Notes: generated by a model from the letters alone, not told the origin. A stretch of DNA of 64,000 nucleotides from Stackebrandtia nassauensis DSM 44728 (GCF_000024545.1 NC_013947.1:2418001-2482000); one strand, 5' to 3'. Numbered from the stretch's first letter, positions 1-8,721 are shown. Made by a program: numbers and translations.

Positions 1-132
1 CTCGTTGTAAACCGCGAGCCGGTGCTCCAACAGCTCGGGCCCCTGCTTGCCCCAGTAGCCGGTCCAATCGCCTCCGGCGGTACCGAAACCGTCGAGGCTG
101 CAGAAGAAATCGAAGGTGTAGGTGGCGCTCAT
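1..132 (-). CDS. Dihydrofolate reductase / RibD C-terminal family protein (5' part only)
   Basis: The first 44 residues are present and the gene runs off the left edge of the window. It begins MSATYTFDFFCSLDGFG, with the SLDG motif seen near the N-terminus of stand-alone RibD_C/DHFR-like reductases, followed by a Gly/Trp-rich segment. A GAGGAG ribosome binding site lies just upstream of the ATG. The family binds NAD(P)H, but the substrate of most members is unknown. Only the N-terminus is visible, so no catalytic residue beyond the SLDG turn can be checked. Confidence 0.6.
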   Translation of the reverse strand, partial: MSATYTFDFFCSLDGFGTAGGDWTGYWGKQGPELLEHRLAVYNE

Positions 133-194
133 GGTGTTCTCCTCGAACAAGATTCGTCGGGTTTGTCAGTACAGACGACGCGCCCCGGCGAAAC

Positions 195-1061
195 TCATCG
201 GCACGCGGGAGGTTTTCCACCGGCCTCGTCGACCGCCGCCCTGATGTCGTCGATCTGGGCACCGACGCTGGCGTAGACACCCGGCTCGGGGGTCTCGTAG
301 CAGTCGGACCCCCAGCTGACGATCCCCGCCAGCACGGTTCGTCCGTCCACCTCGGCCATGAGCGGTCCGCCCGAGTCGACCGGGCAGGCGTTGACCTCCT
401 CGCCCTCCAGCTCTCCCGCGCACAGCTGGGTCTTCGGGAAGAACTCGCTGTCCTCGTTCAGCGCGCCGCATTCCGTGTCGTCGATGTACGGGACCTCGGC
501 CCAGCGCAGGTCCGGGGACGGAGCGGTATGTCCCGTGACGCCCCAGCCAGCGATCTCGAACGTCGACCAGTCCTCGTCGTCCGTCGCCGCCAGCGGCAGC
601 GGCTCGGCATCGGCGACAGGTTCGGCGAGTTTCACTACCGCCCAGTCGTATTGGAGGTCGTGGTCGTAGCCCTCGGCGACGACCACGTCGGCGATCGCGT
701 ACCTGTCGGCCTTCGCCAAGGTGACGTCGCCATGCCGGACGACGAGCTCGGCGGGGGAGAGGTCGTCGAAGCAGTGACCGGCGGTCAGGACGACATCGTC
801 GGCGATCAACGTGCCGCCGCAGTAGCCCACGTCGGGCTCCTCGGCCGTCGTGATCGCGGCCATCCACGGAAACCGGCCGTCCTCGGCGAGCTGTCCTCCG
901 GCGATCTTCGACTCGACGTCACGCGCCTCCTCGGCGGAGACGTCCGTGGCGGCCCATACGACCGCCACCGCGCTGGTCACGACCGCCACGCCCGCGACCA
1001 GACGGCTCACGGTCCTTCGCTGCTTGTCCACGAAACAAAAGACGCGAATCGGACGCGCCAC
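195..1061 (-). CDS. Secreted trypsin-like serine protease (S1A family)
   Basis: About 288 residues. An N-terminal hydrophobic signal segment ends near an ATDVSA/EEA cleavage-like site. A short propeptide follows, then the mature start IAGGQ, matching the IVGG activation site of chymotrypsin-like zymogens. The catalytic triad is visible: His in LTAGHC, Asp in YDWAVVKL and Ser in PVDSGGPLM; the usual GDSGGP is VDSGGP here. Conserved GWG and IVSWGSDC segments are also present. It should act outside the cell on proteins. The start is uncertain: the GTG at 1061 has no good ribosome binding site, and internal GTGs at about 1031 and 1010 also leave a signal peptide. It is transcribed divergently from the isomerase-like gene at 1120. 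Confidence 0.88.
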   Translation of the reverse strand: MARPIRVFCFVDKQRRTVSRLVAGVAVVTSAVAVVWAATDVSAEEARDVESKIAGGQLAEDGRFPWMAAITTAEEPDVGYCGGTLIADDVVLTAGHCFDDLSPAELVVRHGDVTLAKADRYAIADVVVAEGYDHDLQYDWAVVKLAEPVADAEPLPLAATDDEDWSTFEIAGWGVTGHTAPSPDLRWAEVPYIDDTECGALNEDSEFFPKTQLCAGELEGEEVNACPVDSGGPLMAEVDGRTVLAGIVSWGSDCYETPEPGVYASVGAQIDDIRAAVDEAGGKPPACR

Positions 1062-1119
1062 GGTTGACAGGGCACCGCGTCGACCGTGCCAAAATCACAC
1101 CGACGAAGGGAGCACGCCA

Positions 1120-2166
1120 ATGGCGGAGTCATCGATCCACGTGCCGGTGCCGACGTTGATCTCGCAAAGCGTCCTGATCGAGCCGGACGCGGTGCGCATC
1201 CTCGACCGGCGGGTGTTCCCGTTCGAGCGGACCTGGGTGTCGTGCGCGACCTACCAGGAGGTGGCCCAGGCGATCGAGGACATGGTCACCCAAAGCAACG
1301 GTCCACTGTTCGCGGCGGCCGGGGGCATGACCCTGGCGGCGCGCGCGGCCGACGCGCTCCCTGGTGAGAACCGCCGCGCGTACCTGACCGAGGCCGCGGA
1401 CCGGCTGCGGGCGACCCGGCCGACCCACAATGGGATCCGGGAGGTCGTCGACGCGATCCTGCGGGCCGCTGAGCCGTCGCTGGCCGCGCGTGAACCCGTC
1501 GCCGAGGTGGTCGAGCAAGCCGCCGTCGCCGCCGGTGACCGCCACTTCGCCCGCTGCCGACAGCTCGGGGAGGCTGCCGCCGAACTGCTCGACGACGGCG
1601 ACACCGTGCTGACGCACTGCTGGGGCGAGTCGTACGTGACCGAGCCCGTCGCGGCCGCGCTGCGAGCGGGCAAGCGGCTGCGGATGGTGTGCACCGAGAC
1701 CCGGCCGTACCTGCAGGGCGCCCGGCTCACCGCGGAGTCACTGGCGGAGATGGGCGTGGAGACCGTGGTGGTCACCGACGCGATGCCCGCCGAACTGATG
1801 AGCCGCGGCGAGATCGACAAGGTCATCACCGGCGCCGACCGGGTCACCATGGACGGCCACGTGATCAACAAGGTCGGCACGCTGCAGATCGCGATCGCCG
1901 CGCACGCCTTCGGCGTGCCGTACGTGGCCGTGGTGACCGCCCCCGACGCGCAGGCCCCCACCCCCGAGGCGGTGCCGCTGGAGTACCGCGACGGCAACGA
2001 GGTCCTGCACGCCCTGGGACACCGCACCGCGTCGACCCGGGCCACCGGCATCTACCCCGCCTTCGACGTCACCCCGCCCCGCTACGTCAGCACCGTCGCC
2101 ACCGACCGGGGCCGGTTCTCGCCCAACGACCTCGCGTCCTACTACAACACCGACGCCCCGGACTGA
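1120..2166 (+). CDS. MtnA/eIF-2B-alpha family protein, probable aldose-phosphate isomerase
   Basis: 348 residues. The C-terminal Rossmann-like half has the family signatures LTHCWGESY (the Cys position used by methylthioribose-1-phosphate isomerase), ETRPYLQGARLTAESLAEMG, and KVITGADRVTMDGHVINKVGT, with the catalytic Asp in GADR and the NK-GT motif. Both residues that distinguish active isomerases from eIF2B translation-factor subunits are therefore kept. The substrate could be 5-methylthioribose-1-P or another ribose-1-phosphate derivative such as ribose-1,5-bisphosphate; no neighbouring methionine-salvage gene decides this. The start was chosen at the ATG preceded by GAAGGGAG; an in-frame upstream extension overlaps the divergent protease and is unlikely to be translated. 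Confidence 0.8.
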   Translation: MAESSIHVPVPTLISQSVLIEPDAVRILDRRVFPFERTWVSCATYQEVAQAIEDMVTQSNGPLFAAAGGMTLAARAADALPGENRRAYLTEAADRLRATRPTHNGIREVVDAILRAAEPSLAAREPVAEVVEQAAVAAGDRHFARCRQLGEAAAELLDDGDTVLTHCWGESYVTEPVAAALRAGKRLRMVCTETRPYLQGARLTAESLAEMGVETVVVTDAMPAELMSRGEIDKVITGADRVTMDGHVINKVGTLQIAIAAHAFGVPYVAVVTAPDAQAPTPEAVPLEYRDGNEVLHALGHRTASTRATGIYPAFDVTPPRYVSTVATDRGRFSPNDLASYYNTDAPD

Positions 2167-2257
2167 ACCCGGCCGCGCGCGACACCGACACCATCGCGTC
2201 ACGATTTGGCATCCGCGTTCCTCGACCGGGCCGAACCCGTGGCACGCTTGGGCCACT

Positions 2258-2851
2258 ATGTGGCCCGACATCGATCACCTCCTCGCCTCACCCTGGGTGT
2301 ACCTGGTGGTGATGGCGTTGATCATGTGCGATGTCTACCTGCCGGTCCTGCCCAGCGGCACCAGCCTGATCGTGGCCACCGTCTACGCCCACACCGGAGC
2401 CACCAACGAGCTGGCGCTGCTGGGGTGCGCCGCGCTGGCCTCCACCACCGGCGACTGGCTGGCCTTCCGGCTGGCCTCGCGCGGATCGGGCCGCCTGCGG
2501 GCCCGGCTGGCGCGCCGACCGAGCCTGGCCCGTGCCGACGACCGGCTGCGGTCGATGCTGCGGCACCACACCGGACGCAGCGTGGTGTTCGCCCGGTTCG
2601 TCCCGGCGGGCCGGTGCGTGGTCACCTTCGCCTGCGGCAGCGATCCCGACATCTCCGCGCGACGGTTCCAACCCTGGTCGGCGGTGGCGGCGATCTGCTG
2701 GGCCACGTACACCGTCGGACTGGGTTACCTCAACGCACTGTTGTTCCACACCACCTGGATCAGCGCGGTGGTCGCGGTGGTGGCACTGTTCACCGTCGGC
2801 ATGCTGCTGGCCCGTACCCGCCCCGCCACCGAACTGGTCAAGAGCTCCTGA
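2258..2851 (+). CDS. DedA/VTT-family membrane protein
   Basis: 197 residues. It has the DedA (SNARE-associated/VTT) layout: an N-terminal re-entrant hydrophobic segment with LPVLPSGTSL, a helix with a conserved G-D-W (TTGDWLAFRLAS), the diagnostic F-x-R-F-x-P-x-G-R motif (FARFVPAGRCV), and two C-terminal membrane helices. DedA proteins work in membrane homeostasis and have been linked to lipid-carrier flipping; the exact substrate here cannot be read from sequence. It is convergent with the next gene, and the last 14 bases of the two coding regions overlap. Confidence 0.85.
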   Translation: MWPDIDHLLASPWVYLVVMALIMCDVYLPVLPSGTSLIVATVYAHTGATNELALLGCAALASTTGDWLAFRLASRGSGRLRARLARRPSLARADDRLRSMLRHHTGRSVVFARFVPAGRCVVTFACGSDPDISARRFQPWSAVAAICWATYTVGLGYLNALLFHTTWISAVVAVVALFTVGMLLARTRPATELVKSS

Positions 2852-3818
2852 CCGCGGCGGTCACCATCGCACCCAGCACGGCGAGCACCAGAACGTACGT
2901 CATCACGTAGGCCGCGAAGAACAGGAACGCCAGCGCCAGTACGGCGATCGCCAGCACACCCACCACGATGACCACGCAGGTGCCGACGACCAGACTGACC
3001 ACAGAGGTCACCGCGGCGCCGGTGGTGGCCGAGGCCAGGTTCACCACGCCTCGCGCGCCGCCCGACACACCACGGGGCGCGGGCAAGACCAAACACAGTA
3101 GACCCAACGCCGCGAACCCGACGATGCCGGGAACCGTACTCAACAGCTTGGCCAGTTCCCACAGGATCGCCACGGGCTCATGCAGAGTCCACACCTCGAG
3201 CGCGTGCTGAAGCCACTGCGGCCCCCGCCCGAACGGCCCCGCCGCCACCTCGGGCACGGCCTCGTAGAGCGCGCGCCAACCGACGAGGATCGCCGTGACC
3301 ACGACGATGAGGACACTCCACACGCCGCGACGAGCCGCTGGCGTCCACGACGTCGCGTCGCTGGAAGGCCGGTACGTCGACACGACGACCCCGACGATGC
3401 CGCAGACGGCCGCCGCGACACCCACCGGACCCACCATGAGAACCAGCGTGTACAGCGGCGTCGTCACCATCCACACGACGTAGTTCTGCCCGGCCGACTC
3501 GGGCAGGGCGTAACCGAGCCACAGGTAGAACCACAGGCCGGATGCGGCCACGCCGAGCAGAACCGTGACCACCCCACGGAAGTCCGGTCCGTCCTCAGTG
3601 GCAGCACCGATCGTCGTGCTTCGTCGCCTCGACACGAAATCGACGACCACACTCAACGTCATCCACGTCAGCACGACGCCGCCGATGTTGAGCGCCACCG
3701 CGAGCACCAACGCTAAGCCGAACCCACTGTCGGCCTGCTCCACCCATGCGCATTCGGATTCCCCGACGCAACGGAAAAGCTCCATCAGGTTGCGCCAGGC
3801 CGAGATCTCAGGTTCCAT
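2838..3818 (-). CDS. Multi-pass membrane protein of unknown function
   Basis: 326 residues with about seven hydrophobic segments, for example ALVLAVALNIGGVVLTWM, VLLGVAASGLWFYLWLGYAL, two mid-protein segments and a long C-terminal tandem of Val/Ala-rich helices. No enzymatic motif is recognised. The ATG at 3818 is preferred because GGGGTG lies 4-5 bases upstream; an in-frame GTG at 3824 is the alternative. It is followed by another minus-strand membrane gene upstream in the genome but has no clear functional link to it. The 3' end overlaps the convergent DedA gene. Confidence 0.7.
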   Translation of the reverse strand: MEPEISAWRNLMELFRCVGESECAWVEQADSGFGLALVLAVALNIGGVVLTWMTLSVVVDFVSRRRSTTIGAATEDGPDFRGVVTVLLGVAASGLWFYLWLGYALPESAGQNYVVWMVTTPLYTLVLMVGPVGVAAAVCGIVGVVVSTYRPSSDATSWTPAARRGVWSVLIVVVTAILVGWRALYEAVPEVAAGPFGRGPQWLQHALEVWTLHEPVAILWELAKLLSTVPGIVGFAALGLLCLVLPAPRGVSGGARGVVNLASATTGAAVTSVVSLVVGTCVVIVVGVLAIAVLALAFLFFAAYVMTYVLVLAVLGAMVTAAVRSS

Positions 3819-3921
3819 TGCCACCCCAACGAACTGTCCAAAAGATACGCGGGCTAGCCGGTGGCGCCGCAGGATCGACGGTATCCGTCGGTTCAGCGGC
3901 TACGCAGGGGATTTGGTCCCG

Positions 3922-5049
3922 TCATCGGTGTCGATGGTGATGCCAGTAGTCGTGAAGCAGGGCGAACGCCTCGCGCACCGGCATCGGGGTGCCGTCCGTC
4001 GGTCGCGGGTAGGAGCCGTTGGGGTGCGCCCGAAAGCGCGGCTGGATCAGGATCAGTTCCCCGATCGGGATCTCGACGCCGGGGCGGCGGTGGTACACAG
4101 TGGTGGGTCCGGTTTCGGTGCGGGCCTGGATCAGCCATTGCCCCCAGGCGTGTTCCAGCTCCAGGCCGTGGATCCGCGACCACGGCAGCCGCTGGCGACT
4201 GAACCCCAAGCTACGGACGAGGGTGATGCCCCGCGAGGTGACGATGGTGCCCTCCCGCGTGCGCGCCACGAAGTACGCCACCATGATCGCCGTGAACACG
4301 GCGACCAGGCTGAGGAACCAGGTCCACGTGATCGGGGAATCGCGACGACTCCACTTGATCACCATGTAGACGGGGAACAGCAGCACCATTCCCGTGGTCC
4401 ACAACGCCACTTCGGACACGAAGCGGCGGTCGCGAAGCAGACGCCGCTCCACGGGCGGGCTCGCCGAAACCGGCAGCGGCGCCTGGGCGTCCACTGTCGG
4501 CGAAGCGGGCTGTCGCGCCGTGATTCGCGCGTGCGGGCCGACGTGGCCGCGCCAGTGGTGTTCGATCACGGCACACGCCGAGCGGAACGGCGGCGCCGCC
4601 CAGTCCGGCAACACCGCGGAGTCGACACTGCCACTCGAACCCAGGATCGGGCCGTCGTCGCCGTAACCGCGCAGCTGGTATGTGAAGAGCACCAGTTCGC
4701 CACCCGCGACGTCGGCCCACAGCACCCACCGGCCGTCGTCCTGTCCCATTGCCAGACCGCGGATCTCCGTCCAGCCGACGCGTTGTGACGACCACGCCCG
4801 CACGACCTTCACACCGCGTTCGTCCACGATGGTTCGCCGACGGATATAGGCCACGCACGCGACCGTGCCCGCCAGCGACACCACCGCCGCGCCCGCCAGC
4901 ACGAGTCGCCACGGCTGCTCCAGTTCCAGTCCGTGCAGTCCGGCCACGCTCAAGACCACCGCCGCCAGCAGCAGACCGCCGCCGACCCGCAACGCCATCC
5001 ACAGGTGACCGGGGTTGCCGAACCAGTAACGTCCGAAACGCTTCCGCAT
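3922..5049 (-). CDS. Membrane protein with two bacterial-PH-like repeats
   Basis: 375 residues built as an internal duplication. Each half has two transmembrane helices followed by a beta-rich module that starts RRRTIVDERGVKVVRAW in the first copy and TREGTIVTSRGITLVRSL in the second. Both modules continue with a Trp plus I-x-G-L (WTEIRGLAM, WSRIHGLEL). This is the pattern of small actinobacterial membrane proteins with a bacterial PH domain. The C-terminus is His-rich (HHHRHR). The start is the ATG at 5049 with GGG 7 bases upstream; an in-frame ATG lies 6 bases further up. Function is unknown. Confidence 0.7.
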   Translation of the reverse strand: MRKRFGRYWFGNPGHLWMALRVGGGLLLAAVVLSVAGLHGLELEQPWRLVLAGAAVVSLAGTVACVAYIRRRTIVDERGVKVVRAWSSQRVGWTEIRGLAMGQDDGRWVLWADVAGGELVLFTYQLRGYGDDGPILGSSGSVDSAVLPDWAAPPFRSACAVIEHHWRGHVGPHARITARQPASPTVDAQAPLPVSASPPVERRLLRDRRFVSEVALWTTGMVLLFPVYMVIKWSRRDSPITWTWFLSLVAVFTAIMVAYFVARTREGTIVTSRGITLVRSLGFSRQRLPWSRIHGLELEHAWGQWLIQARTETGPTTVYHRRPGVEIPIGELILIQPRFRAHPNGSYPRPTDGTPMPVREAFALLHDYWHHHRHR

Positions 5050-5159
5050 TGCCATCCCTTGTCGACTCCGTGTTGCTCCCGTCCGTGTGAGTCTCACACC
5101 GCGACCGCAACGCCACCTCGCAATTCCGTGCCACGATTCGGGACGCGGGCGGACGACCG

Positions 5160-6377
5160 TCAGCTGGCTTGTCGGGGAATGGTGGCCGTCGCGGCGACAC
5201 CGGCGGCAGCCGCCAGCACCGCCATGGCGATGAACAGGGCCTGATAGCCGCCCAAGGCGTTGACCAGCAGCGCCCCGGCCCACGGAGCGGCGGCCATGGC
5301 GATGGTCGACGGGGCGCTGTAAGCGCCGTACAGGACACCGAAGTTCCTTGTGCCCCAACGATCGGACACGGCCGTGGCCTCCAGCAGCGTGAAGATCCCC
5401 CTTGTCGCTCCGAAAGCGATCGCGGCGGCGATGAGAGCCGCGGCCTGGTGGGCGGTGACGGCCGTGAGGACGATCGTGACGGCCGCGGCGACCAGCACGG
5501 CGACGGTGCGGAACCGAATGCTGGTGCGGGCGGTGAGACGGGCGTATCCGATGCGGCCCAACAGTTGTCCGGCACCGCACAAACCCAGCGTCCAGGCGGC
5601 GAAGCTGGTGGAGGCACCTCGGTCGGTGAGCATGGGGACCAGGTTGACGGTGGCCGCGAACAGCGCGAAGGTCGCCGTCGTCATGACGAGCACCAGGGTC
5701 AGGAACGCCGGTGAGCGCATGATCGCCCGGTTACCAGTGGTCCGCGAACCGGGCTGGTCGTGCTGCGGATTCCAGGGCACCTTGAGGAAGCGGGCGTGGA
5801 CGGGAATGGTGACGACGGCCAGAAACGCCCCGAGGATCAGGTAGGTGGTGCGCCAGTCGACCCGGTCGACCAGGAACGCGGCGACGGGCGCGAAGACCGT
5901 ACTGGACAGCCCTGCCACCAGGGTGACCGTGGTGAGCGCCTTGACGCGATCGGGCCCGTACCAACCGGTGATGGCGGCGAAGGCGGGCTTGTAGAACACG
6001 CAGGCCTGCGCCAGCCCTGAAACCGCCCACGCGGCGGTGAACCACCACGGGTTCGGGGCCAGCGCGATCCCCGCGATCGCAACGACACCGACAACCGATC
6101 CGACGGTCATGACCGGACGCGGCCCGTACCGGTCCAGGAGCCGACCGACCGGGATCCCGGCCAGCGCCGACACCCCCAGTCCGACCGAGAACGCCCCCAT
6201 GACGACGGTCGTCGACCAGCCGGTGTCGGCGGTGATCGCGACCAGCAGCACCGGGAACGCGTAATAGAGGATGCCCCAGCTGGTGATCTCGGTGACGCAC
6301 AACGCGACCAGACCGCGCCGCCGTCCCGCGATCGCCTGAGCGGTCGGGACGGCGGCGCTGGTTTCGGTGGCGCTCAT
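5160..6377 (-). CDS. MFS transporter, probable exporter of the arsenic-type locus
   Basis: 405 residues with twelve predicted membrane helices and the MFS loop motif GRLLDRYGPRPVM between helices 2 and 3. It starts MSATETSA; its ATG overlaps the stop of the upstream flavoprotein as ATGA, so the two are translationally coupled. Because that partner is ArsO-like and two ArsR regulators lie divergently, the likely role is export of a metalloid or an organo-metalloid compound. This role is inferred from neighbours only; the sequence alone says only MFS (oxalate/formate- or monocarboxylate-like groups look similar). Confidence 0.82.
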   Translation of the reverse strand: MSATETSAAVPTAQAIAGRRRGLVALCVTEITSWGILYYAFPVLLVAITADTGWSTTVVMGAFSVGLGVSALAGIPVGRLLDRYGPRPVMTVGSVVGVVAIAGIALAPNPWWFTAAWAVSGLAQACVFYKPAFAAITGWYGPDRVKALTTVTLVAGLSSTVFAPVAAFLVDRVDWRTTYLILGAFLAVVTIPVHARFLKVPWNPQHDQPGSRTTGNRAIMRSPAFLTLVLVMTTATFALFAATVNLVPMLTDRGASTSFAAWTLGLCGAGQLLGRIGYARLTARTSIRFRTVAVLVAAAVTIVLTAVTAHQAAALIAAAIAFGATRGIFTLLEATAVSDRWGTRNFGVLYGAYSAPSTIAMAAAPWAGALLVNALGGYQALFIAMAVLAAAAGVAATATIPRQAS

Positions 6378-7858
6378 ACGGTGGCGGGTTCGCCGCCGCA
6401 ACAGCCGCCCGCCGGCGCGGCCTCCTGGACGACCGGAAGCGTCGCGCCCTCACCGGAGTAGCCGTGCAGTACACCGGTGGTCAGTCCACGCGGCGCCGCA
6501 GCCGTGCCGCACGACGACCCCTCGTCGCCGGTCCCGCAGCCGCCGGACGCCTCGGCGAAGGTGACGTTGCCGTCGGCGTCCTCGACGGTGGGACTGGAGG
6601 AACACACCCCGGTCTCGGGCAGTTCAAGGTGGACCTCATCGGCGGCCTCGCGGTCCCCGGCGATGGCCGCGACTATCGAACGCACCTGCTCGTACCCGGT
6701 GGCCATCAGGAACGTCGGGGCCCGGCCATAACTCTTCATCCCGGCGACGTAGAAACCCTCGTCGGGATGGGCCAGCACCCGCTCGCCGTGCGGCGGAACG
6801 GTTCCGCAGGAATGGAAGTTCGGGTCGATCAACGGCGCCAACTGACTCGGTGCCTCCACCGCCGGATCCAGGTCGAGCCGGACCTCGCGCAACATGTCCA
6901 CATCGGGCCGGAACCCGGTCGCGGCGACCACGACGTCGACGTCGAGTTTGACCGGCTCGTCACCGGACCGCCCCACCACCGCCAGCGGGCCGTCCGTGGC
7001 CGGTTCGAAGCGGTCGATGGTGAAGTTCTTGATGAGGGTGAGCCTGCCGTCGGCGACCAGCTGCTTGACCCGGGTACCCAGCTTGCCGCGCTCCGGCAGC
7101 GCGTCGGCGTCGCCGCCGCCGTACAACCGCGCCGCCGACCTCCCGCGCACCACCCACGTGATCCGGGTGCCCGGCGCGACCTCGGCCAGATCCGCCAGGG
7201 CGAGCAGCGCGTTGGCCGCCGAATGTCCCATGCCGACCACGAGCGCGTGCCTACCGGCGAACCGCTCGCGATCGGCGCCCAGGATGTCCGGAAGCGCACC
7301 CGCCATATAGGACGAGGCCTCGGCCTCACCCGGAGCGGGCAGACCGTGCGCCCCCAAGGGATTCGACTTCCCCCACGTGCCCGACGCGTCGATGACCGCC
7401 CTGGCCACCACGTCGCGGTACTCACCGGCACCGGTACGGGTACGCACCAGATACGGCCGTCCGTCCCGGCCGACGGTGCGGGTCTTGTCAATCCCGTGCC
7501 GCGCCACCGCCACCACCCGGGTGTCGAAGTGGACATGCGGCGCCAACCGAGGCAGTTCCGCCAACGGCTTCAGATAGTCGTCCACCAGTTCGTCGCCGGT
7601 CGGCAGGTGCGCCGCGTTGGGCGCGCTCCAACCCTCGGCCTCCAGCAACCGACGCGCGGCGGCGTCGATGTTGAACCGCCACGGCGAGAACACCCGCACA
7701 TGCCCCCACTCACGGATCGCGGCGCCGGGACCGAAACCGGCTTCCAGGACCACCGGGGTGATGCCGCGCTCCACCAGGTGCGCGGCCGCCGCCAACCCGA
7801 CCGGCCCGGCGCCGATGACCACCACCGGCTCGGCGGAACTCTGCTCGTACTCAGACAT
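6374..7858 (-). CDS. ArsO-like FAD/NAD(P)-binding flavoprotein with Cys-rich C-terminal tail
   Basis: 494 residues. The N-terminal FAD-binding Rossmann fold is VVVIGAGPVGLAAAAHLVERG, followed by a VFSPW segment; a second nucleotide site is ALVVGMGHSAANALLALA. The region resembles flavin monooxygenases reported in actinobacterial ars operons (ArsO-type). The last 85 residues are unusual: Gly/Ser-rich with five cysteines (ETGVCSSS, GGCGTGDEGSSCG, GGCCGG), which suggests binding of a thiophilic metalloid. The start is MSEYEQ with GGAGGA just upstream; an earlier in-frame start at 7891 has no ribosome binding site and falls inside the operator. It is coupled to the MFS gene by ATGA. Confidence 0.82.
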   Translation of the reverse strand: MSEYEQSSAEPVVVIGAGPVGLAAAAHLVERGITPVVLEAGFGPGAAIREWGHVRVFSPWRFNIDAAARRLLEAEGWSAPNAAHLPTGDELVDDYLKPLAELPRLAPHVHFDTRVVAVARHGIDKTRTVGRDGRPYLVRTRTGAGEYRDVVARAVIDASGTWGKSNPLGAHGLPAPGEAEASSYMAGALPDILGADRERFAGRHALVVGMGHSAANALLALADLAEVAPGTRITWVVRGRSAARLYGGGDADALPERGKLGTRVKQLVADGRLTLIKNFTIDRFEPATDGPLAVVGRSGDEPVKLDVDVVVAATGFRPDVDMLREVRLDLDPAVEAPSQLAPLIDPNFHSCGTVPPHGERVLAHPDEGFYVAGMKSYGRAPTFLMATGYEQVRSIVAAIAGDREAADEVHLELPETGVCSSSPTVEDADGNVTFAEASGGCGTGDEGSSCGTAAAPRGLTTGVLHGYSGEGATLPVVQEAAPAGGCCGGEPATV

Positions 7859-7882
7859 GACGTCCTCCACGGACTCGGGGAA

Positions 7883-7900
7883 TGAAGCCAACTGACTTCA
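7883..7900. promoter_or_regulatory. Probable ArsR operator between the flavoprotein and arsR genes
   Basis: The 18-bp imperfect palindrome TGAAGCCAACTGACTTCA (14 of 18 positions symmetric) sits in the 102-bp divergent intergenic region, 25 bases upstream of the flavoprotein start and 60 bases upstream of the first arsR. A site placed like this would let one ArsR dimer control both directions. Assignment to ArsR is inference. Confidence 0.55.
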
Positions 7901-7960
7901 ACAAACGCAATTAATACCAGTAGATCCTGTTGATGACAAACTTCGTGCCATAATGGGTTC

Positions 7961-8302
7961 ATGTCCCCGACGCTGCAGGCACAACCCGACGCCGCGATCA
8001 CCGCCAAGGCCCGCACGCTGGCACCTCAGCTGAAGGCACTGGGGGATGAGACCCGGCTGACCCTGCTGTTGCTGCTGGCCGAGCGCCCCCGCAGTGTGCG
8101 CGAACTCACCGACGCCACCGGCCTGTCGCAGACCCTGGTCTCGCACCACCTCACCCCGTTGCGCGAGCAGGGCCTCATCACCGCCACCCCCAAGGGCCGC
8201 AGCAACATCTACTCGGTGTGCTGCGACGAGATCGCCGTCCCGGTCCAGATGCTCGCCGGTCTCGCCGACACCGCTCGCGGCTGCGAGACCGGCTGCGCCT
8301 AG
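7961..8302 (+). CDS. ArsR/SmtB-family metalloregulator
   Basis: 113 residues. Winged-helix ArsR fold: LKALGDETRLTLLLLLAE, then the recognition helix region LSQTLVSHHLTPLREQGL and a beta-hairpin wing ending NIYSV. Cysteines follow at once (SVCCDEIA) and at the C-terminus (CETGCA), giving a plausible thiol site for As(III)/Sb(III) or a soft metal. It is transcribed divergently from the flavoprotein-MFS operon, so the expected role is repression relieved by metalloid. Which metal it senses cannot be decided from sequence. Confidence 0.9.
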   Translation: MSPTLQAQPDAAITAKARTLAPQLKALGDETRLTLLLLLAERPRSVRELTDATGLSQTLVSHHLTPLREQGLITATPKGRSNIYSVCCDEIAVPVQMLAGLADTARGCETGCA

Positions 8303-8343
8303 CTCGGACACCGCGCGACCTCCGATCGCGAATTGACGGACTC

Positions 8344-8378
8344 TCCTTCATCTATTATCGTCGATTATCGATGAAGGA
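8344..8378. promoter_or_regulatory. 35-bp palindromic operator overlapping the second arsR start codon
   Basis: The arms TCCTTCATC and GATGAAGGA are perfect 9-bp inverted repeats around an inner near-palindrome ATTATCGTCGATTAT; overall about 30 of 35 bases are symmetric. The right arm contains the ATG of the next gene (8371). No ribosome binding site is present, so the mRNA may be leaderless, and a repressor bound here would block transcription initiation directly. Autoregulation by the ArsR at 8371 is the simplest reading. Confidence 0.6.
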
Positions 8379-8721
8379 AAATCAAGAGCCGGCCATCGAC
8401 CAATCCCTGGCCGACGAATACGCCAAGTGGTTCAAGGCTTTGGCCGACGGCACCCGCATCCGCATCGTGTCCCTGCTGGCCCGACAGTCGGCCCCCATGA
8501 AGGTGGGCGACATCGTGAAAGCCGTCGACATCAGCCAGTCGACCGTCTCGCACCACCTGAAGATCCTGGCCCAGGTCGGATTCCTCATCGCCGAACCCCG
8601 CGCCACAGCGGTGTACTACCGCATCAACTCCGCCTGCGTGACCGCGTTCCCCACCGCGGCCGACGTCATCATGGCCCGCCCGCCGACAACCCCAGCGGGC
8701 GGGACCACGGATGCCTGCTAG
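8371..8721 (+). CDS. Second ArsR-family regulator
   Basis: 116 residues. ArsR winged helix: WFKALADGTRIRIVSLLAR, recognition region ISQSTVSHHLKILAQVGFL, and wing AVYYRI. Cysteines are sparse (NSAC and the terminal DAC), so its ligand probably differs from that of the first ArsR. The start is the ATG inside the palindrome described at 8344; there is no Shine-Dalgarno sequence. It lies 68 bp downstream of the first arsR, with its own operator, so it is probably a separate transcription unit. Its stop overlaps the stop of the convergent DUF1801 gene by 3 bases. Confidence 0.87.
   Translation: MKENQEPAIDQSLADEYAKWFKALADGTRIRIVSLLARQSAPMKVGDIVKAVDISQSTVSHHLKILAQVGFLIAEPRATAVYYRINSACVTAFPTAADVIMARPPTTPAGGTTDAC

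Noticed and set aside
1064-1095. TTGACA near 1064 as promoter of the isomerase-like gene
   Set aside because: The best -10 candidate is 20 bases away and matches poorly; evidence too weak to list.
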